Assembly: GCA_025200525.1 (NCBI GenBank)
Contig: CM045761.1
Coordinates: 40,742,190-40,806,189, forward strand
Length of the DNA: 64,000 bases
Direction: 5' to 3'
Origin: Camellia lanceoleosa
Taxonomy: Eukaryota > Streptophyta > Magnoliopsida > Ericales > Theaceae
Every line of letters begins with the position of its first letter. Positions within the stretch are counted from its first letter, which is position 1. The notes below the pieces were generated by a model, which ran no database searches, was not told the origin of the DNA, and saw nothing but the letters and a program-made list of their open reading frames with translations. Positions 1-12,225 of this stretch are shown in pieces. Position numbers and translations under genes: made by a program.

Positions 1-420
1 CAGTCTATACTTGTATCTTGTCAGGCGATCACATAGTAACCTAGGCTAATAACCGGAATAAGAACTCACAATGTTTTCAAAAAAACAGATATCATGGTTA
101 GTAGAGGCCGGTCTTTGACCGGGCGAGCGGGGGTGCTCACGATGTGACCTTCTCCAATCGTACCCAAGTTCCCGAGCCAACTTTGGTGATGATGGATACG
201 TGGCCTTTTGGCACCGAGTCAGGGTTTCCTAAATTTCTCATTTTAAAATATTTAGGTGGCGACTCTGTTATCTGGCAAAGCAGTCCATGTTTGGCACTTC
301 TTTCAAAAAATCTGTTTTTCTCAAAAACGATTTGCCGGATTTGGACTCTTTGGTTCAAGATTTGGAACCGCGACAAAATCGAGTCCGAACTGTAACGAGG
401 TCCCTCGCGGGCTTGTTACA
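1..420 (+). mobile_element. 3' end of a family-A gypsy LTR (starts before the window)
   Basis: The sequence is closely similar, in the same orientation, to the end of the solo LTR at 43505-48166, and both finish with GCGGGCTTGTTACA. At 421 the sequence changes abruptly to family-B LTR, so this copy is inserted in the 5' LTR of element 1. The block includes the conserved hairpin (108-122) and a mutated G-box (TACGTG at 197-202). The left end lies outside the window, so the target duplication (expected to be CCTTG) cannot be tested. Confidence 0.8.
108..122 (+). other. Conserved LTR hairpin, compensatory variant
   Basis: CCGGTC-TTT-GACCGG forms a perfect 6-bp stem. Other LTR copies have CCGATC-TTT-GATCGG at the same place. 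Both sides of one base pair have changed here, which keeps the stem. It could act as RNA structure in the retroelement transcript; function is inferred. Confidence 0.5.
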
Positions 421-1104
421 CCTTGTTCTAGTGTTTTTCTCACTTAATTTCAGCAAGCATAATCTCTACAACATCCCTCATTTCTTCACTCTTTGTTTGC
501 TTTGAGGGTTGTTTTAACCTTGGGATTGTTTAAGCTAGAGATTGAGGTCCGTGCTTAATGGTTTAATCCTTTTTTGGGAATTCATTATCAATGGCATGAC
601 ACCTCTCTCTTGTCTTAAACTACCCCTTGTTTGACACTTCCTTCTCTTTTAGAGGACTCAACTCACCAATGGACTTAATTGGTTAAAGAATGGAAGGGTA
701 ATTAAAAGGAGTAACTAAAAGTTGAAACTAAAATTGTGCAAAGATAAGAATTTGATTGTGTCTTGGTGTGTTCAATCGGACGTTAATTGAACATATGAAA
801 CTTGGACCATTTCATACTTGCTAGTGATAAAATGATCCAAATCTCCAAGGTCAACCACTTCCTTTGATCTTTCATAAAAAGGAGGAGGTTTGTGTTTTTT
901 TTTTTTTCATGCATTTATTGAACTTGCACTCTTGGGTTCACAAGCCATTATGCAATGAAAGTGCTTGAATTGGTGGTTTGTGGCTTAGGTTCACCACTCC
1001 TTGGATTTGTTCATGAAAAAGGAGGGGTGAGTTGTGCAAACAATCCTTGAAAATACCCTGTATATGCTCTGTTTGTCCTCTGTTGCAGCAAGATGAACCT
1101 AAGT

Positions 1105-1210
1105 ATCAGTGGCTGGCAGACCACTTTCCATAGCCGGCAGGTGGCCGGCAGACCACCTCCATGGTTGACTGGTGGCTAGCAACCTTCATCTTTGGCCGGC
1201 TGGCCACTGA
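1105..1210. repeat. GGCCGGC/CCACC cluster in LTR-B
   Basis: Degenerate copies of TGGCCGGCAGACCACC and related words lie about 1.4 kb from the LTR 3' end. The equivalent cluster in the other family-B LTR is at 31040-31190. Confidence 0.65.
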
Positions 1211-2347
1211 TGCAAAACTCAGCAGAGTGTTGGTAAGGTGGAGCAAAGTTGTTCTGGAAATGTTCAACTATGCAAACAGAGGCATTTGGGAGCAAAACGG
1301 TGGTCTTTTCGAGTGGAATCCGAGCATGCGCATGCACATCCCTCATTTCCCGAGGCGGAGTAGTTAGTTGTTTAGTTTAAATACTCATTTTAATTGCACT
1401 TGTGTTGTAATTGTTTAATTAGTTAGTTAATTCAAGTGTTGTAATAATTAGTTAAGTAGTTTAGCTAGTTATTCATTTTGTTTTGTAATAGTTAGCTTAA
1501 TTAGCTTTAGCTTAATTAGTTGCTAGTTAGCTTAGTTTATTCATTCAGACTCTCCTTCATGAAAGCGCAATGCAATAATGTGTACGTCTTCTAACCTCAC
1601 ATCTTTCTCCCTTTTATTTACTAGCTTACGATGGTTAGTTTAGGGACTTCAAGTTTTGTTTAGCATTCTCCATGTTTGCATCCATTTGTATTGCTTGCAC
1701 CGAGGCTCGGTTCATCATTCTACTTGCATTGTTAGTTCAATACTTCTTTGAATACGTGCTTAGACTGTATGTTATCGAAATTGTTTCATATGCCATGTTT
1801 AGTAGCCGAGCCTATTAATTGCATTCTTTGTATGTTTTGCATTACTCATATTGCATAGTGAGGAATCATGCATTTTTCTAACTCATTTCTCTTTTTTGAC
1901 TTGGAGTACTAGGTGAGCCTTTACTTGCTTTATATTGCATAGTATGTTAGTGTTGTCATGTTTAGCATGCTTGCCATGAGGCTAAGTGCTTAACTGATAA
2001 ACTGCTTGAATGCCTGTGGATGAAGGCTTATTGCTTGAATTGGAATAATTTGAGCAATGTTTATATGCAATCACTTTTTCAAGTGGTACATATTTTGAAA
2101 CAATTTTCAAAATGAACATGACTCAAGTGTTCCAATTCTTGCGAGATAGTCTATACTTGTTTGCTACGCATCACATAATAATGCTAGCCTAATAAACCAG
2201 AATAAGAGTATACAATGTTGATAAAATTCATATCATGATTAGTAGAGGTCGATCTTTGATCGGGCTAACGGGGGTGCTCAAATGTATTCATGACCTTTCC
2301 CTCTCGTACCTAAATTCCCGAGCCGAGATAATCTTGGTGATGATGGA

Positions 2348-2353
2348 CACGTG
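2348..2353 (+). promoter_or_regulatory. G-box in LTR
   Basis: CACGTG in the context GATGGACACGTGGCC, about 256 bp from the LTR 3' end. It is present at the same place in both LTR families (also 4567, 37106, 47946, 61483). A G-box is a known plant bZIP/bHLH site; a role here is inferred. Confidence 0.45.
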
Positions 2354-2614
2354 GCCTCTGGCACGAGTCATGGGTTTCCTAAATTTTTCCAAAATAAAAT
2401 ATTTAGGTGGCGACTCTGTATCTGGCAAAGAAGTCATTTTTTGGCATTTTTGATTCAAAATCAATTTTTAACGATTTGCCGGATCTGGACTCTTTGGTAT
2501 TTATCAATTTCATATTGCACTTGTGAGATTAGATTCAGAATCACGGGGGTCCGAATTGTATGGCTTTATTCAAACTTCCGAAAAGAGGGCACAAAAAAGT
2601 CGAGCTGCAGTTTT

Positions 2615-2632
2615 TGGCGACTCTGCTAGGGA
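2615..2632 (+). other. Primer-binding site, tRNA-Arg type
   Basis: TGGCGACTCTGCTAGGGA lies five bases after the LTR end. It is close to the complement of the 3' end of plant tRNA-Arg(ACG) as I remember it, with about two mismatches. A tRNA-Arg primer is known for Tat/Ogre elements. The minus-strand counterpart is at 61199-61216. Confidence 0.75.
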
Positions 2633-3636
2633 TTTAGAGAACTTGACTTACACTTCATGATGTGAAATTTTATTTACACTTATATGTTTTTTGGCATTGC
2701 ATTTGTATTGGTGTGTTTAAGCCATTGTGTTTGCCATCTGCTATTCTTGGATGGTTTGCTGGAGGCTTGCCTAAAAGCTTGTCAAAAGGCTAACTGGTCA
2801 CGGGCTCTGCCATGATGAGAACACAACCCTTGGATCTAGACTACCACTGTACCGTTTGATCCTCCTTTCACTTCTCGGTGTTTGGTGTGAGAGGTATATT
2901 AGGTAGTCTTGCCGATGCATCATTTTTGACCATTTGGCCTAGCTTCATATAGTAAAGCCATAGAGACTGTTCCAATTTAGGATAGGATACTCTTCCATAT
3001 GCAAGATGATGTGATACTATTTGTTTGAGTAGTAAAGATGTAAATCACTCCAAAGCTAGGATAGGAAAACCCTAACCTCTCATAAGGGTGTTTTGAATGC
3101 TTTTGTGTAAAATGTGAACTCTTTGGGAATGTATGATGCAATCCTTGGAGTCTTAAATCTTAAGGAGGTTCCCTTCAAACCTTGAGGGTCATATCAGAAT
3201 CAGAATTTGGGTTAAAATCCATGAGTTTGTGTTTGATATAGTGGAAAAATATCGGAACCCGAACCAGAGCCAGGACCCAAATTGTATCTTGCACTGTTTT
3301 GACTGGCATATTCGGTATCTTGATCTGATGGAGCATTTGTTTTTAATGCTAGGTTTGTCTGAACTAGAAAAGGAGCTGTAACAGCCTTCACCCATCACAG
3401 TCCATCTAATTCCAGAAAAAAAAACCACTTAGCAAAAGGTCCAGTCCATCTGATCCCCAAAAGCCAGCTCAGAAAAGATTCAATCCCATCAAGTATAATC
3501 GGGTCAAAATCCTTGTTGGTCAGCTCTCAGCTTACACCCATATATTTTTTTCGATTACCAACTCAGTGGACTCGTGATGGCATAGAGTTTAGAAGAAGTT
3601 GTGACCATGATAGCAGCGTTAAACTAGGGAATTACC
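2633..3636 (+). other. Untranslated leader of element 1
   Basis: About 1 kb between PBS and gag without coding features. Its first bases (TTAGAGAACTTGAC) are shared with the leader of element 2 near 61185, and the stretch 2740-2850 resembles the reverse complement of 60990-61100. Confidence 0.6.
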
Positions 3637-4292
3637 ATGCAAGATGGGACCAATGCTAAAATGCAACACCCATCTGGGGCATCTACTGCACATCCAATCC
3701 CAAGCCCCCAACCGAACTTTGACCCACCTCTGCCAGCTGAAGATTTGCACGGCCCAGATCCTCGAGAAGGGTTGACTCAAGCTCGAGTTTTCAGACCTCT
3801 GGAGCAGCCTCATGAGGGGCTTTATCCCCTTGATACTGATGAGTTCGACCCGACCTTGTTAAAAATTGATAACCTTGAGAAGTAAATAAAAAAGACACAG
3901 GGAATTAGCTCAATTCTCAACCTTGAGGATGGGTACACCGAGGCTGCCATAAAGCTTCCAGATATATTCAAAATGCCACATATTGACCGTTTCGACGGGT
4001 CTGGAGATCCTATGGTACATATGTCTTTTATTGGATGTCCTGAAACCAATGGGTCTGACTAAGCCTAAAAAACTCTCTCTGTATGGAAGAACCCTATCGG
4101 GCATAGCAGCCACTTAGTATGCCAAGTTGGATGATAAAGTGAAGCAGAATTGGGAAGAATTGGCTAAGCATTTGTCAATTAAGACTCTTACAATACCCAA
4201 ATTGAAATGACTACTCAAGAGCTTGAAGCAACCCACCAAAATCCTACAGAGTCTTTTGTGGAATTTGTTGTAAGGTGGAGAGCAAAGGCAGT
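3637..4292 (+). pseudogene. gag, N-terminal half (element 1)
   Basis: This is the N-terminal half of a Tat-type Gag, the structural protein that packages the retroelement RNA. The order of conserved blocks matches gag at 59463-60104: a proline-rich start, the LEDGYTEAA-like block near 3930, MPHIDRFDGSGDPMVH near 3970, GLTKPKKLSLYGRTLSGIAA near 4050, NWEELAKH near 4150, and VRWRAKA at the 3' side. There is a stop after DNLEK (about 3883), further stops near 4065 and 4112, and frameshifts, so it is dead. Coding continues at 12727 in the same frame after removal of the solo LTR (4293-12726) and one target copy. The start is the first ATG of the open stretch; the true start could be further upstream. 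Confidence 0.75.
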
Positions 4293-4566
4293 TGTAGATC
4301 GCCCAGAACTCCGCTCCGCGCACGAGGGCGCGGAGTGTGGTTCTTAGCTACTACAGTTCAGACTCCTATCACTGTTCTGAATCTAATTTCACAAAGTGCA
4401 ATGTAAGACTGATAAATCACCAAAGAGTCCAAATCCGGCAAATCGTTTTGGAAAATCGATTTTAATGAAAAAGTGCCAAACATGGACTGCTTTGCCAAAT
4501 TTCAGAGTCGCCACCTAAATGTTTTGTTTTTGGGAAATTTAGGAAACCCTGACTCGTGCCTAAGGT

Positions 4567-4572
4567 CACGTG
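4567..4572 (-). promoter_or_regulatory. G-box in LTR
   Basis: CACGTG in the same context as the other LTR copies, about 274 bp from the LTR 3' end. Confidence 0.4.
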
Positions 4573-5789
4573 TCCGTCATCATCAAAGTTGCCTCGGCTC
4601 GGGAACTTGGGTATGAGAGGGAAAGGTCATGCAATGAGCACCCCCATTCTTTCAATCAAAGGATCGGCCTTTACTAACATGATATGTTGTTTTTGAAAAC
4701 ACATGTGTTCTTATTCCGGTTTATTAGCTAGCTTACTATGTGATGCGCACAGCATACAAGTATAGACTACATCGCCTAAATTGGAACAAAGCATCTCATG
4801 TTTGTTTGTTTGAAAATGGTTTGAAGGTGCTACTCACAAGTAGGCTAAGACGCGGATTTGCCACCCTCAAGTGGGCTTAGAAAATATGGTGATTTGCCAC
4901 TTCAAGTGGGCTTAAAACTCGCACTTTGATGAATTGTTCCAATTCAAGTAATGAAGCCTTCATCCATAGGCATTTATGCAGTTAAACACTTAAGCAGTTA
5001 GCCTCATGGCAAGCATGCTAACATGGCAACATACACATCTCATGTAGGGATGCTAAAGCATAAACCCTTATAGTGTACTCCAAGCCAAAAAAGAAGCTAG
5101 TTAGTAATCATGCATGATCCTAGCTATGTCAACAATGCCTAATGCAACACATGCAAAAATGCAGCTAAAATAGGCTCAGCTATTCTAAGATGTCATGTGA
5201 ATGCAACTTGATAACATGTATTCAAATTGGTATTGAAATACAATGCAGTTTGTATGATGCGTCGAGCCCGGTGCATGCAAGACGAATGAATGGATGCAAA
5301 CATGCTAGCATAAGGATGCTAATTGAAACATGCCCTAAAACTAACCATCAAAAGCTGATAAGTAAAAGGGAGTAAGAAATGGTGGTTGGAAGACATGCAT
5401 CACACACACGCATGCTTATTACAAAATTTGTGCCCTCTCGACGGAGGGTCTGAATAATAAGCTAACTAGCTAATCTAAGCTAATTAAACTAATTATTACA
5501 AAACAAAACTAATTAACTAATCCTAGTTAACTAATTAGTTATTACAACACAAAGTGAATAGTTAAGCGCATTAACTAATTAAGTACAAAACCAAAGCACT
5601 AGCTAGCTAAGCAAAGAAGCTAAGTAAAATAGTAAAAAGATGTCCTCAGGGCGAGAAGTGCATGCATGGTCGGTCACCTCGTTCGGAAATTCATTATGAT
5701 GCCCCAACTTGCCTCTGTTTGCATTTGATCTCAGAACACTGCACAAAGCTCCAGATAGCTTCTACTCCATCATGGGAACCTCCAGGAAC

Positions 5790-5890
5790 ATTGCCGACCA
5801 CTTAGTGGTGTTGTAGACCACCTGCCGACCACTTACATTTGCTGCAAACCAGAAAAAGTGGTCGGCCAGCTACTTTTTCTGGTCTGCCAA
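5790..5890. repeat. GGCCGGC/CCACC cluster in LTR-A (3' side)
   Basis: Words such as GCCGACCACTT, GTGGTCGGCCAGC and GTAGACCACCTGCCGACC lie about 1.5 kb from the LTR 3' end, at the equivalent place to 1105-1210 in family B. Confidence 0.55.
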
Positions 5891-7309
5891 CCAGAAAATT
5901 CTGCACAACTCTGGTTTGCTACAACAGAGAACAAGGAGGGGCACAGCAGTGTATTTGCAAGATATGTGTGCACAACCACCCTCCCTATCATTTCTCAAGC
6001 TCAAAGGAGTGTAGTTCTCGACTCTTGGGCCACCAACCGAGCATCACAATGCATGATGGCCGAGAAGCCAAGATTGCGTGAATTAAAGTGAATGAATGCA
6101 CAAATAACACATAAAAGCCTTAACCTCTATCATGCATGATCAAGAGGGTCGGCGACTGAGAAATGAGGCACGTTTCATCACTTCAAGTATGAAACGTCCC
6201 TCGTTTCTCGTGTTTGGATTAACACCCTATCCAAACACAATGCAATGCAACATGATCAACTTATCTGTGCTAATGGCATACGAACAATGCTAATGCAACA
6301 TGAGCATGTCAAAACAAAGTCCTTAAGCATTGAGGCATACAACACTAAGGCTATAAAATGCAATGCACAATGGACTAAAACAACCCCAAATAGACTTCAT
6401 GCATGCCAAGACAATGGCCAAAACACTCTTAAAAGATGGCATGAAAGGCTAGAAAATGCATGCTCATGCATTGACTCACCAATTAAGCATAAGAGCATAA
6501 CTCTCAAACATGAGCAATGAGTGACAAATATGAAAGTGTGACAACACTACAAGCTCTGAAATCATGTATGAAATGATGCCAAACCATTCAAACAACCCAA
6601 GTATGTCATGCAAGAGGGCCTAAGGCACAAGGCTACTTAAGGAGACTACACAAGAGGCATGCAATACATGGCACAAATGATTGAACCTGTCACGACCCGA
6701 ACCCGCCCCTATGGGTTGAGGACATAACCGGCCAGTAATCCTGTGATTACCTACGGCCTCAGACCAAAACAGACATAATTTATCAGAGTAAAGGGGCCAA
6801 ACGGAAGTAAAAATTTAAAACTTTGTCCATAGAGCTGTGCTTATATACACATCAAACAAACCATATACAGATATGTTAATAACCCACATCAAAAGTACTG
6901 TATCACAAAATTCATTACAGACAGGATCATCCAAAACGAGTCAACCTATAACAGACTATGTACAGACAAACACAAGGCCCTTGCCAACAAGACAAAACAT
7001 AAGTACATAATAAAAGGGCAAGGATGGTCTCATGCGTGAGACACAAGGCTGACTCTCCAAAACTCATGTTGTTCCTGGCAGACTTCACTGGGGTTGGGTT
7101 TGTGCTTCTCTTGGCTCACCTATAAATACATAAATGAGCGTGAGCGATAGCCCAGTGAATAATATCAAATACAGAATATACATAACAATGTAGAACAACA
7201 AGTTCCGAACGGCCTTGGGCCCAATTCATATTTCTAATTAGCAGATATATATATATATAACTATACGAATTCCAAATCAAGTGACTTGTAGTTTCAACAT
7301 TCTGGCCTT

Positions 7310-7620
7310 TGGCCCATTCAGATTTCCATTCATGTCAAAACGGCCTTCGGCCCACTCATTTATGTCAAAACGGCCTTCGGCCCACTTATTTATGTCAAAA
7401 CGGCCTTCGGCCCACTCATTCATGTCAAAATGGCCTTCGGCTTACTTATTTATGTCAAAACGGCCTTTGGCCCACTCATTCATGTCAAAATGGCCTTCGG
7501 CCCATTCATATAGGTCGAAACGACCTTCGGTCTGTGCATTTCTTTCAAAACGACTTTCGGTCCATTCAATTCTATCAAAACGACCTTTGGTCCATTTATT
7601 TATTCATATCAGACTTTCGT
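7310..7620. repeat. Tandem array of about 36-bp units (CGGCCTTCGGCCC)
   Basis: Nine or so units of the form TCATGTCAAAACGGCCTTCGGCCCA lie head to tail and become more diverged to the right. CGGCCTTCGGCC is nearly self-complementary. Open frames of 121 and 155 codons through it come from the regular period and are not genes. Confidence 0.85.
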
Positions 7621-7718
7621 CCACTATCCCAAATAGCAACTCATAAAGCTTATAAGGGAATAAACAATTGGACATTCACAAACATTCGAATATCGATATT
7701 ACTCACAGTGATCGGCTT

Positions 7719-8002
7719 TAGGGATAGCAATTTGAAACCGGCCCGACGGGGATCCTCGATCCCGATCCCGATTTAAGCGGGTTTTCCTCGAAAAATACCC
7801 CCACGGGGATGGGGATGGTATTTAAAATTTAATCCCCGAACAGATTCGGGCCGGGGACGGGGATTAGTTCTCCAACCCCGGCCCCGGCCCGACCCCGGCC
7901 CGAATTTTCCCCGAATATTGCCCCGAATATTCCCCGAATATTCCTCATAGATATTTATGTTTAGTCTGCTCTCTTACTCATTATGTTTGAGCCTGCTCTC
8001 AG

Positions 8003-8036
<34 letters not shown>

Positions 8037-8582
8037 GGCTTCATCCGATCTCCCTTTTGAGACACTGATCTGAGACACAACACACAACTAAAAAAATCAG
8101 ATGTTTTTATAAAAATGTTGTTTAGATTTTTATAAACAATAAAATGTAAAAGATGTTGCCTCAGATCAGTGTTGTTTAAACAATAAAAAAATATAAACAA
8201 AATCTAAACAACATTTTGTTTATAAACAAGATTAGTGTTCTCAAATCTAAACAAAATCTAAACAACATTTTTTTATTTTTTTACATTTGATCTCAGATCT
8301 GTTAAAAATGTTGTTGTTGTTCATGTTGTTGTTGATGAATTCGTGAAGAAAATCTATTAGATCTGTATAATTGTTGCTGTTGTTGTAGTTTGAAGAAAAT
8401 ATTGAACTGATTTTTTTTTTCTTTTGTTCGGGGAATGTTCGGGGTCGGGGAAACCCGATCCCGTTTGAAGAGGCGGGCGAGGATGGGCTCCCGTCAGGTC
8501 GGGGGATGGGAAATTGCCACCATCGGGGATCGGGGACGGGGAGGGTGATCCCCGGTCCCGCCCCGCCCCGTTGCCATTCCTA
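7719..8582. mobile_element. Non-autonomous hAT-type element
   Basis: Left end TAGGGATAGCAA, right end (reverse complement) TAGGAATGGCAA, with GC-rich subterminal repeats of GGGGATCGGGGACGGGG type. A perfect 8-bp target duplication ATCGGCTT lies at 7711-7718 and 8583-8590. An 8-bp duplication and TAGGG-type ends are known for plant hAT elements. It has no transposase sequence; length is 864 bp. It is the innermost of four nested insertions. Confidence 0.9.
8005..8034. repeat. (TC)n microsatellite
   Basis: About 15 TC units inside the hAT element. Confidence 0.95.
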
Positions 8583-8814
8583 ATCGGCTTGTGGATTTGC
8601 CTTGGAGCTTGACCCTACACATTTCATGAACACAAAAGGGTCACTAATAGTTTAATCCGTTCTTTAATTCACATATTCCTCTTTAGGCTTTATTCTTATC
8701 TCATTAACTCATTTACAATGCTTAATATATGCCTAAGAGTGCTTACAAGTGAAAGAGAACGGAAAAACAGAACAAAGAATGCATTTTCAGAATTTCAGAA
8801 AATAGGGTCCTCGC

Positions 8815-9035
8815 TCGAGCGTGGACTTCCCCGCTCGAGCGGACCCTTAAGCTTGCAAAAGTACTGGTTGCCCCAAATTTCCGCTCGAGCGTGAACTCAG
8901 CCGCTCGAGCGGACTGCCTATCTACATGGCTCCCCGCTTGAGCGTCAACTTCCCCGCTCGAGCGGGCACCATGTCTGCAGAAAAATGCTGGGAGCTCGAA
9001 TTCTTCGCTCGAGCGACACTTTTCCCGCTCGAGCG
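8815..9035. repeat. Cluster of CGCTCGAGCG palindromes
   Basis: Eight copies of the 10-bp palindrome CGCTCGAGCG (some with one change) in four pairs, each pair about 20 bp apart. The same motif is clustered in the other nested LTR at 23380-23760. Confidence 0.85.
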
Positions 9036-11824
9036 GACGTCAAAAATTCTGGGCTTTCCAGAACACCCCCTTGAGTTCAAACCCGACATTCAACCAATTT
9101 TTCTTGCATGCTAAGGCTCCAATCTCACATATATTTGTACTAACATGCCATAGACACTAAAACACATCACAATGGAGCTCAATTTCTTGTATTACCTACA
9201 TGCATGTCTCAAATTAATCCAAATTCATCACCAACACATCACATTCAAACATGCAAAGCTTACACTTACATGATTCATTTTTGCATGTGAGAAATATGCC
9301 TTCATATCAACTTAATTGGTGAAGAGAGGTCCCAATACATGGGTTTTAAACAATATTCAACACAAATCATACACATGGTGCTCAAACATGGAGATTAATG
9401 GCCATTTCTTACATGCATGTACATATTAGGCTTCAATTCAACAAATACAACCCAATTTCATTTCAATCTCACTCTTGATCACCAATTTAGCTTGAACACA
9501 TAAAATTACAATTATAATTCAAGAATTACTCACCTAGAAGTCTTGATCTTTCAAGCTCTAGACAATTCTTGAGCTAAACCTCCAAGATTCTAAGCTTTAA
9601 GCTAAAATGCACAATTCTCCTCCTTTCTCTCACTATGGCCGGCCTCTCTCTCACTCTCAATTGTCTAACTCAGATTTTGAGTTTAAGAGAGCTAAAGGAG
9701 GGTGCAATACTAATATACAACAAGCCTCACTAACAAATATTTTAATATAAAATAATAGGGCACTTAATTTATCAATTTAATCAGTTTAAATTGACCAGAA
9801 TCAATTTTCAATTAAATTTCACTGTAGGCTCTAAAAATTATGCCAATCACAATGGCGTAATCAATTCCGGGTTCTGTGGCCGATAAGGCCCTCATTTAAT
9901 TCCCGAAGCGGATTATTCAAACAGATATTCCTACGATGAACAGATAGAATCCCAAAATCACATATATCCACATAATGGTATACAAAATCATATCAAAACA
10001 TATAATCACATACGTATTAGGGACCAATTAACATAATACAGAACAGGGGTATCACAGAACCAATCATGGACAGAGCTCAAATAGGTCAAAACAAGGACCA
10101 AAACATGCTGAGATGGGAGTTCACAAGTCTAGACAAGCATGCATACGCATAGGCCACAAACAAGGCAATAATGCATAACCCTTCAAAGCATTCAAAGAGT
10201 GAAAAAGTGGAAACATGGCAATGCTCTATGCTCTAAAATAACATGGTAGATGATGCCAAATCATGTACATGTCACAAATGAAGCATGTCATGGTGCTCAA
10301 AACTCAAAGCTAGCAAGGCCAATTGCACTACAACTATGCAATACATGAACCATATGGCCAAGGCAACCCAAAACAGTCCTAGAGCATATCAAAATGATGC
10401 TAAAACATGTATGGACTAGAGCTAACACATGCTAGCATGCAGGGCATGAAGCATAAAGTATGCAAGGCCAATAAGGAGGATTACACTACACCTACCAAAA
10501 CCAAGCATGAGATGACTTCACCAACAAAAATCAGAGTTGTATTAGGAAAAACAAGACCAAAAACACACTGAAATGGTGGCCCAAAAGCCTAGGCAAGATG
10601 GCATACACAATGGCTCATTCTTAAGGCATAAAGTACCAACCCTCTAAAGCATTGAAAGAGTGAAAGATGTGAGGGAATGACCACACTACATGCACTAAAA
10701 TCACATATCAAATGATACCAAATCATGCAAATAGCCCAAGCAATGCATGCTAGTGACTTGGAAACTCAAGGCTAGTGAGCTAGAATGCACTATGGCTATA
10801 CAAAGCAAGGCATGCATGACCAAAACAACATAAATTAGACCTTAAGCATGGTAAAACATGGCCAAAAGCTTGTTGGAGTTGAGCCAAAATCATGCTAGAA
10901 TGATGGTCAAAAGTATGATGCATGTTAGGCTAGTAAGGAGGATTGCACTACAAGTGCAAGGAGCATGCAAGATGTTAACAAACCAACCTTAGATAGAGCT
11001 ATAGCATGCTAAAACAATACCAAAAACTTGCTGAGATAGGACCAAAACATGCTAGAAAGATGAGCTATCAATACAAGCATGTAAGGCTAGTATGCAAAAT
11101 TTACACTACAAGTGTATAAAGCATGCAAGGGGTGACTCAACCAAGCTAAAATAGAGGTATTCCATGCCAAAATAACGCCAAAAACAAGTTGAGAACAAGC
11201 CAACACATGCTAGGAAACCATGCTTAAACATGAGGCCAATCAAGGCAAGCAACCAAGATACAAGGAGAGGGGATGACCCCCTCCTATTTGTGACCTCAAA
11301 ACCACCTTTTCACCACTGAAATTCCTCTAAGTTTTAGTGGTGAGAAGGCTGAAAAGAGGTGGTCCCAATAGCTTTAAAGGATAGCACAAAACAAGGCCAA
11401 ACAAGACATAAGAGGGGGTGGACCACCCCCAACACCAACAAAGCCTTAAACAAACATGTTAAGCACTTAAAATTAGAACTTTTTTCAGTTGAGAGTCAAG
11501 CCAAAATAAGCATGCAAAGGTGGCCTAAGGCTTAATCAAAAACCAAGCTTTAAGGGGTTAGAAACTTACCCTTGAAGAACAACTTCAAAGCTGCAACTCC
11601 AGCAGCTTTTCTGAGCTAAAACCAGTCCAAAAACACCAAAACCAACTTCTAGGTGCGTCAGCTCCAAGAGTGTGGTGTTTCACTATGTGTTTGTGTGCAA
11701 AAGTATGAAGAAAAGGGACTTTCAAGCACAAATATGAGGCAAAGGGAGAAAGATAGAGATAGAAGTGTATCTATAGTTCTCTAAGCAATTTTCTGAACCT
11801 GGAGAAGGGAGAGAGGGCCTCCCT

Positions 11825-11840
11825 TATATAGAAAACCAAG
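11825..11840 (-). promoter_or_regulatory. TATA box of family-A LTR
   Basis: The minus strand reads TTTTCTATATAAGGGAGG about 890 bp from the LTR 5' end. TATA boxes occur at similar places in the other LTRs (34819, 40720, 44571), so U3 is short and R-U5 very long. Confidence 0.5.
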
Positions 11841-11954
11841 CCTCAATTTTGTTGAACAAGCTTGAAGCTAGATGTAATCCCTCCATACATGTGTATGGAG
11901 GATGGTTTCTGTGCTCACCAGCTGTCACAGCTGGCAAGATAAATATCTGCAGAA

Positions 11955-12225
11955 AGTGCAGAAAAGCTGTCGACCACTTGAAGTGGTCGGCTAGTTACTT
12001 ACACTAGTTGGCCGACCACCACAAGTGGTCTGCAAAGAGACCAAGTGGTCGGCAAGGGGGGGGGAAGAAGGTGGTCTGCACCAAAAAAGCAAGGTGGTGG
12101 CATGGCTGCCGACCACTTTTGGTGGTCTTTGACCACCAAGACCAGTTGGCCGACCAGAAAATAGGCTGGTAGGGAAGAAAAGTGGTTTTCAGGGAGAGAA
12201 ACTGGTCTACAACCCTTATTCTACC
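11955..12225. repeat. GTGGTCGGC/GGCCGACCAC cluster in LTR-A (U3)
   Basis: More than ten degenerate words of the type AAGTGGTCGGC, TTGGCCGACCACC and AAGTGGTCTGC lie between the LTR start and the TATA box. They continue more sparsely to 12540 as AAAAGTGGTCTAC. Confidence 0.65.

Larger units (their letters stand above)
421..2609 (+). mobile_element. 5' LTR (family B) of element 1, 3' part
   Basis: This matches the reverse complement of the LTR at 29605-35238 in order: the block around 440-520 pairs with about 31800, that around 640-860 with about 31400-31620, the GGCCGGC cluster at 1105-1210 with 31040-31190, and the AATTAG-rich block at 1370-1540 with 30720-30900. It ends GAGCTGCA at 2609, five bases before a primer-binding site, which makes it a 5' LTR. 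The upstream part is cut off by the family-A LTR at 1-420 and the window edge. Confidence 0.85.
6688..10056 (-). mobile_element. Nested solo LTR, Tekay/Del-like chromovirus type
   Basis: Starts TGTCACGACCCG and ends GGGGTATCACA, flanked by a perfect 5-bp duplication GAACC (6683-6687 and 10057-10061). Read on the minus strand it begins TGTGATACCCC and ends GGGTCGTGACA, as I remember for Tekay/Del LTRs. It has no coding sequence. It contains a 36-bp tandem array (7310-7620), a CGCTCGAGCG cluster (8815-9035) and a hAT element (7719-8582). The boundaries are strong; the lineage is a guess from terminal words. Confidence 0.8.

Noticed and set aside
7281..7776. Two overlapping repeat proteins (121 and 155 codons)
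   Set aside because: Created by the 36-bp array, whose period is a multiple of three; one runs into the hAT terminus.
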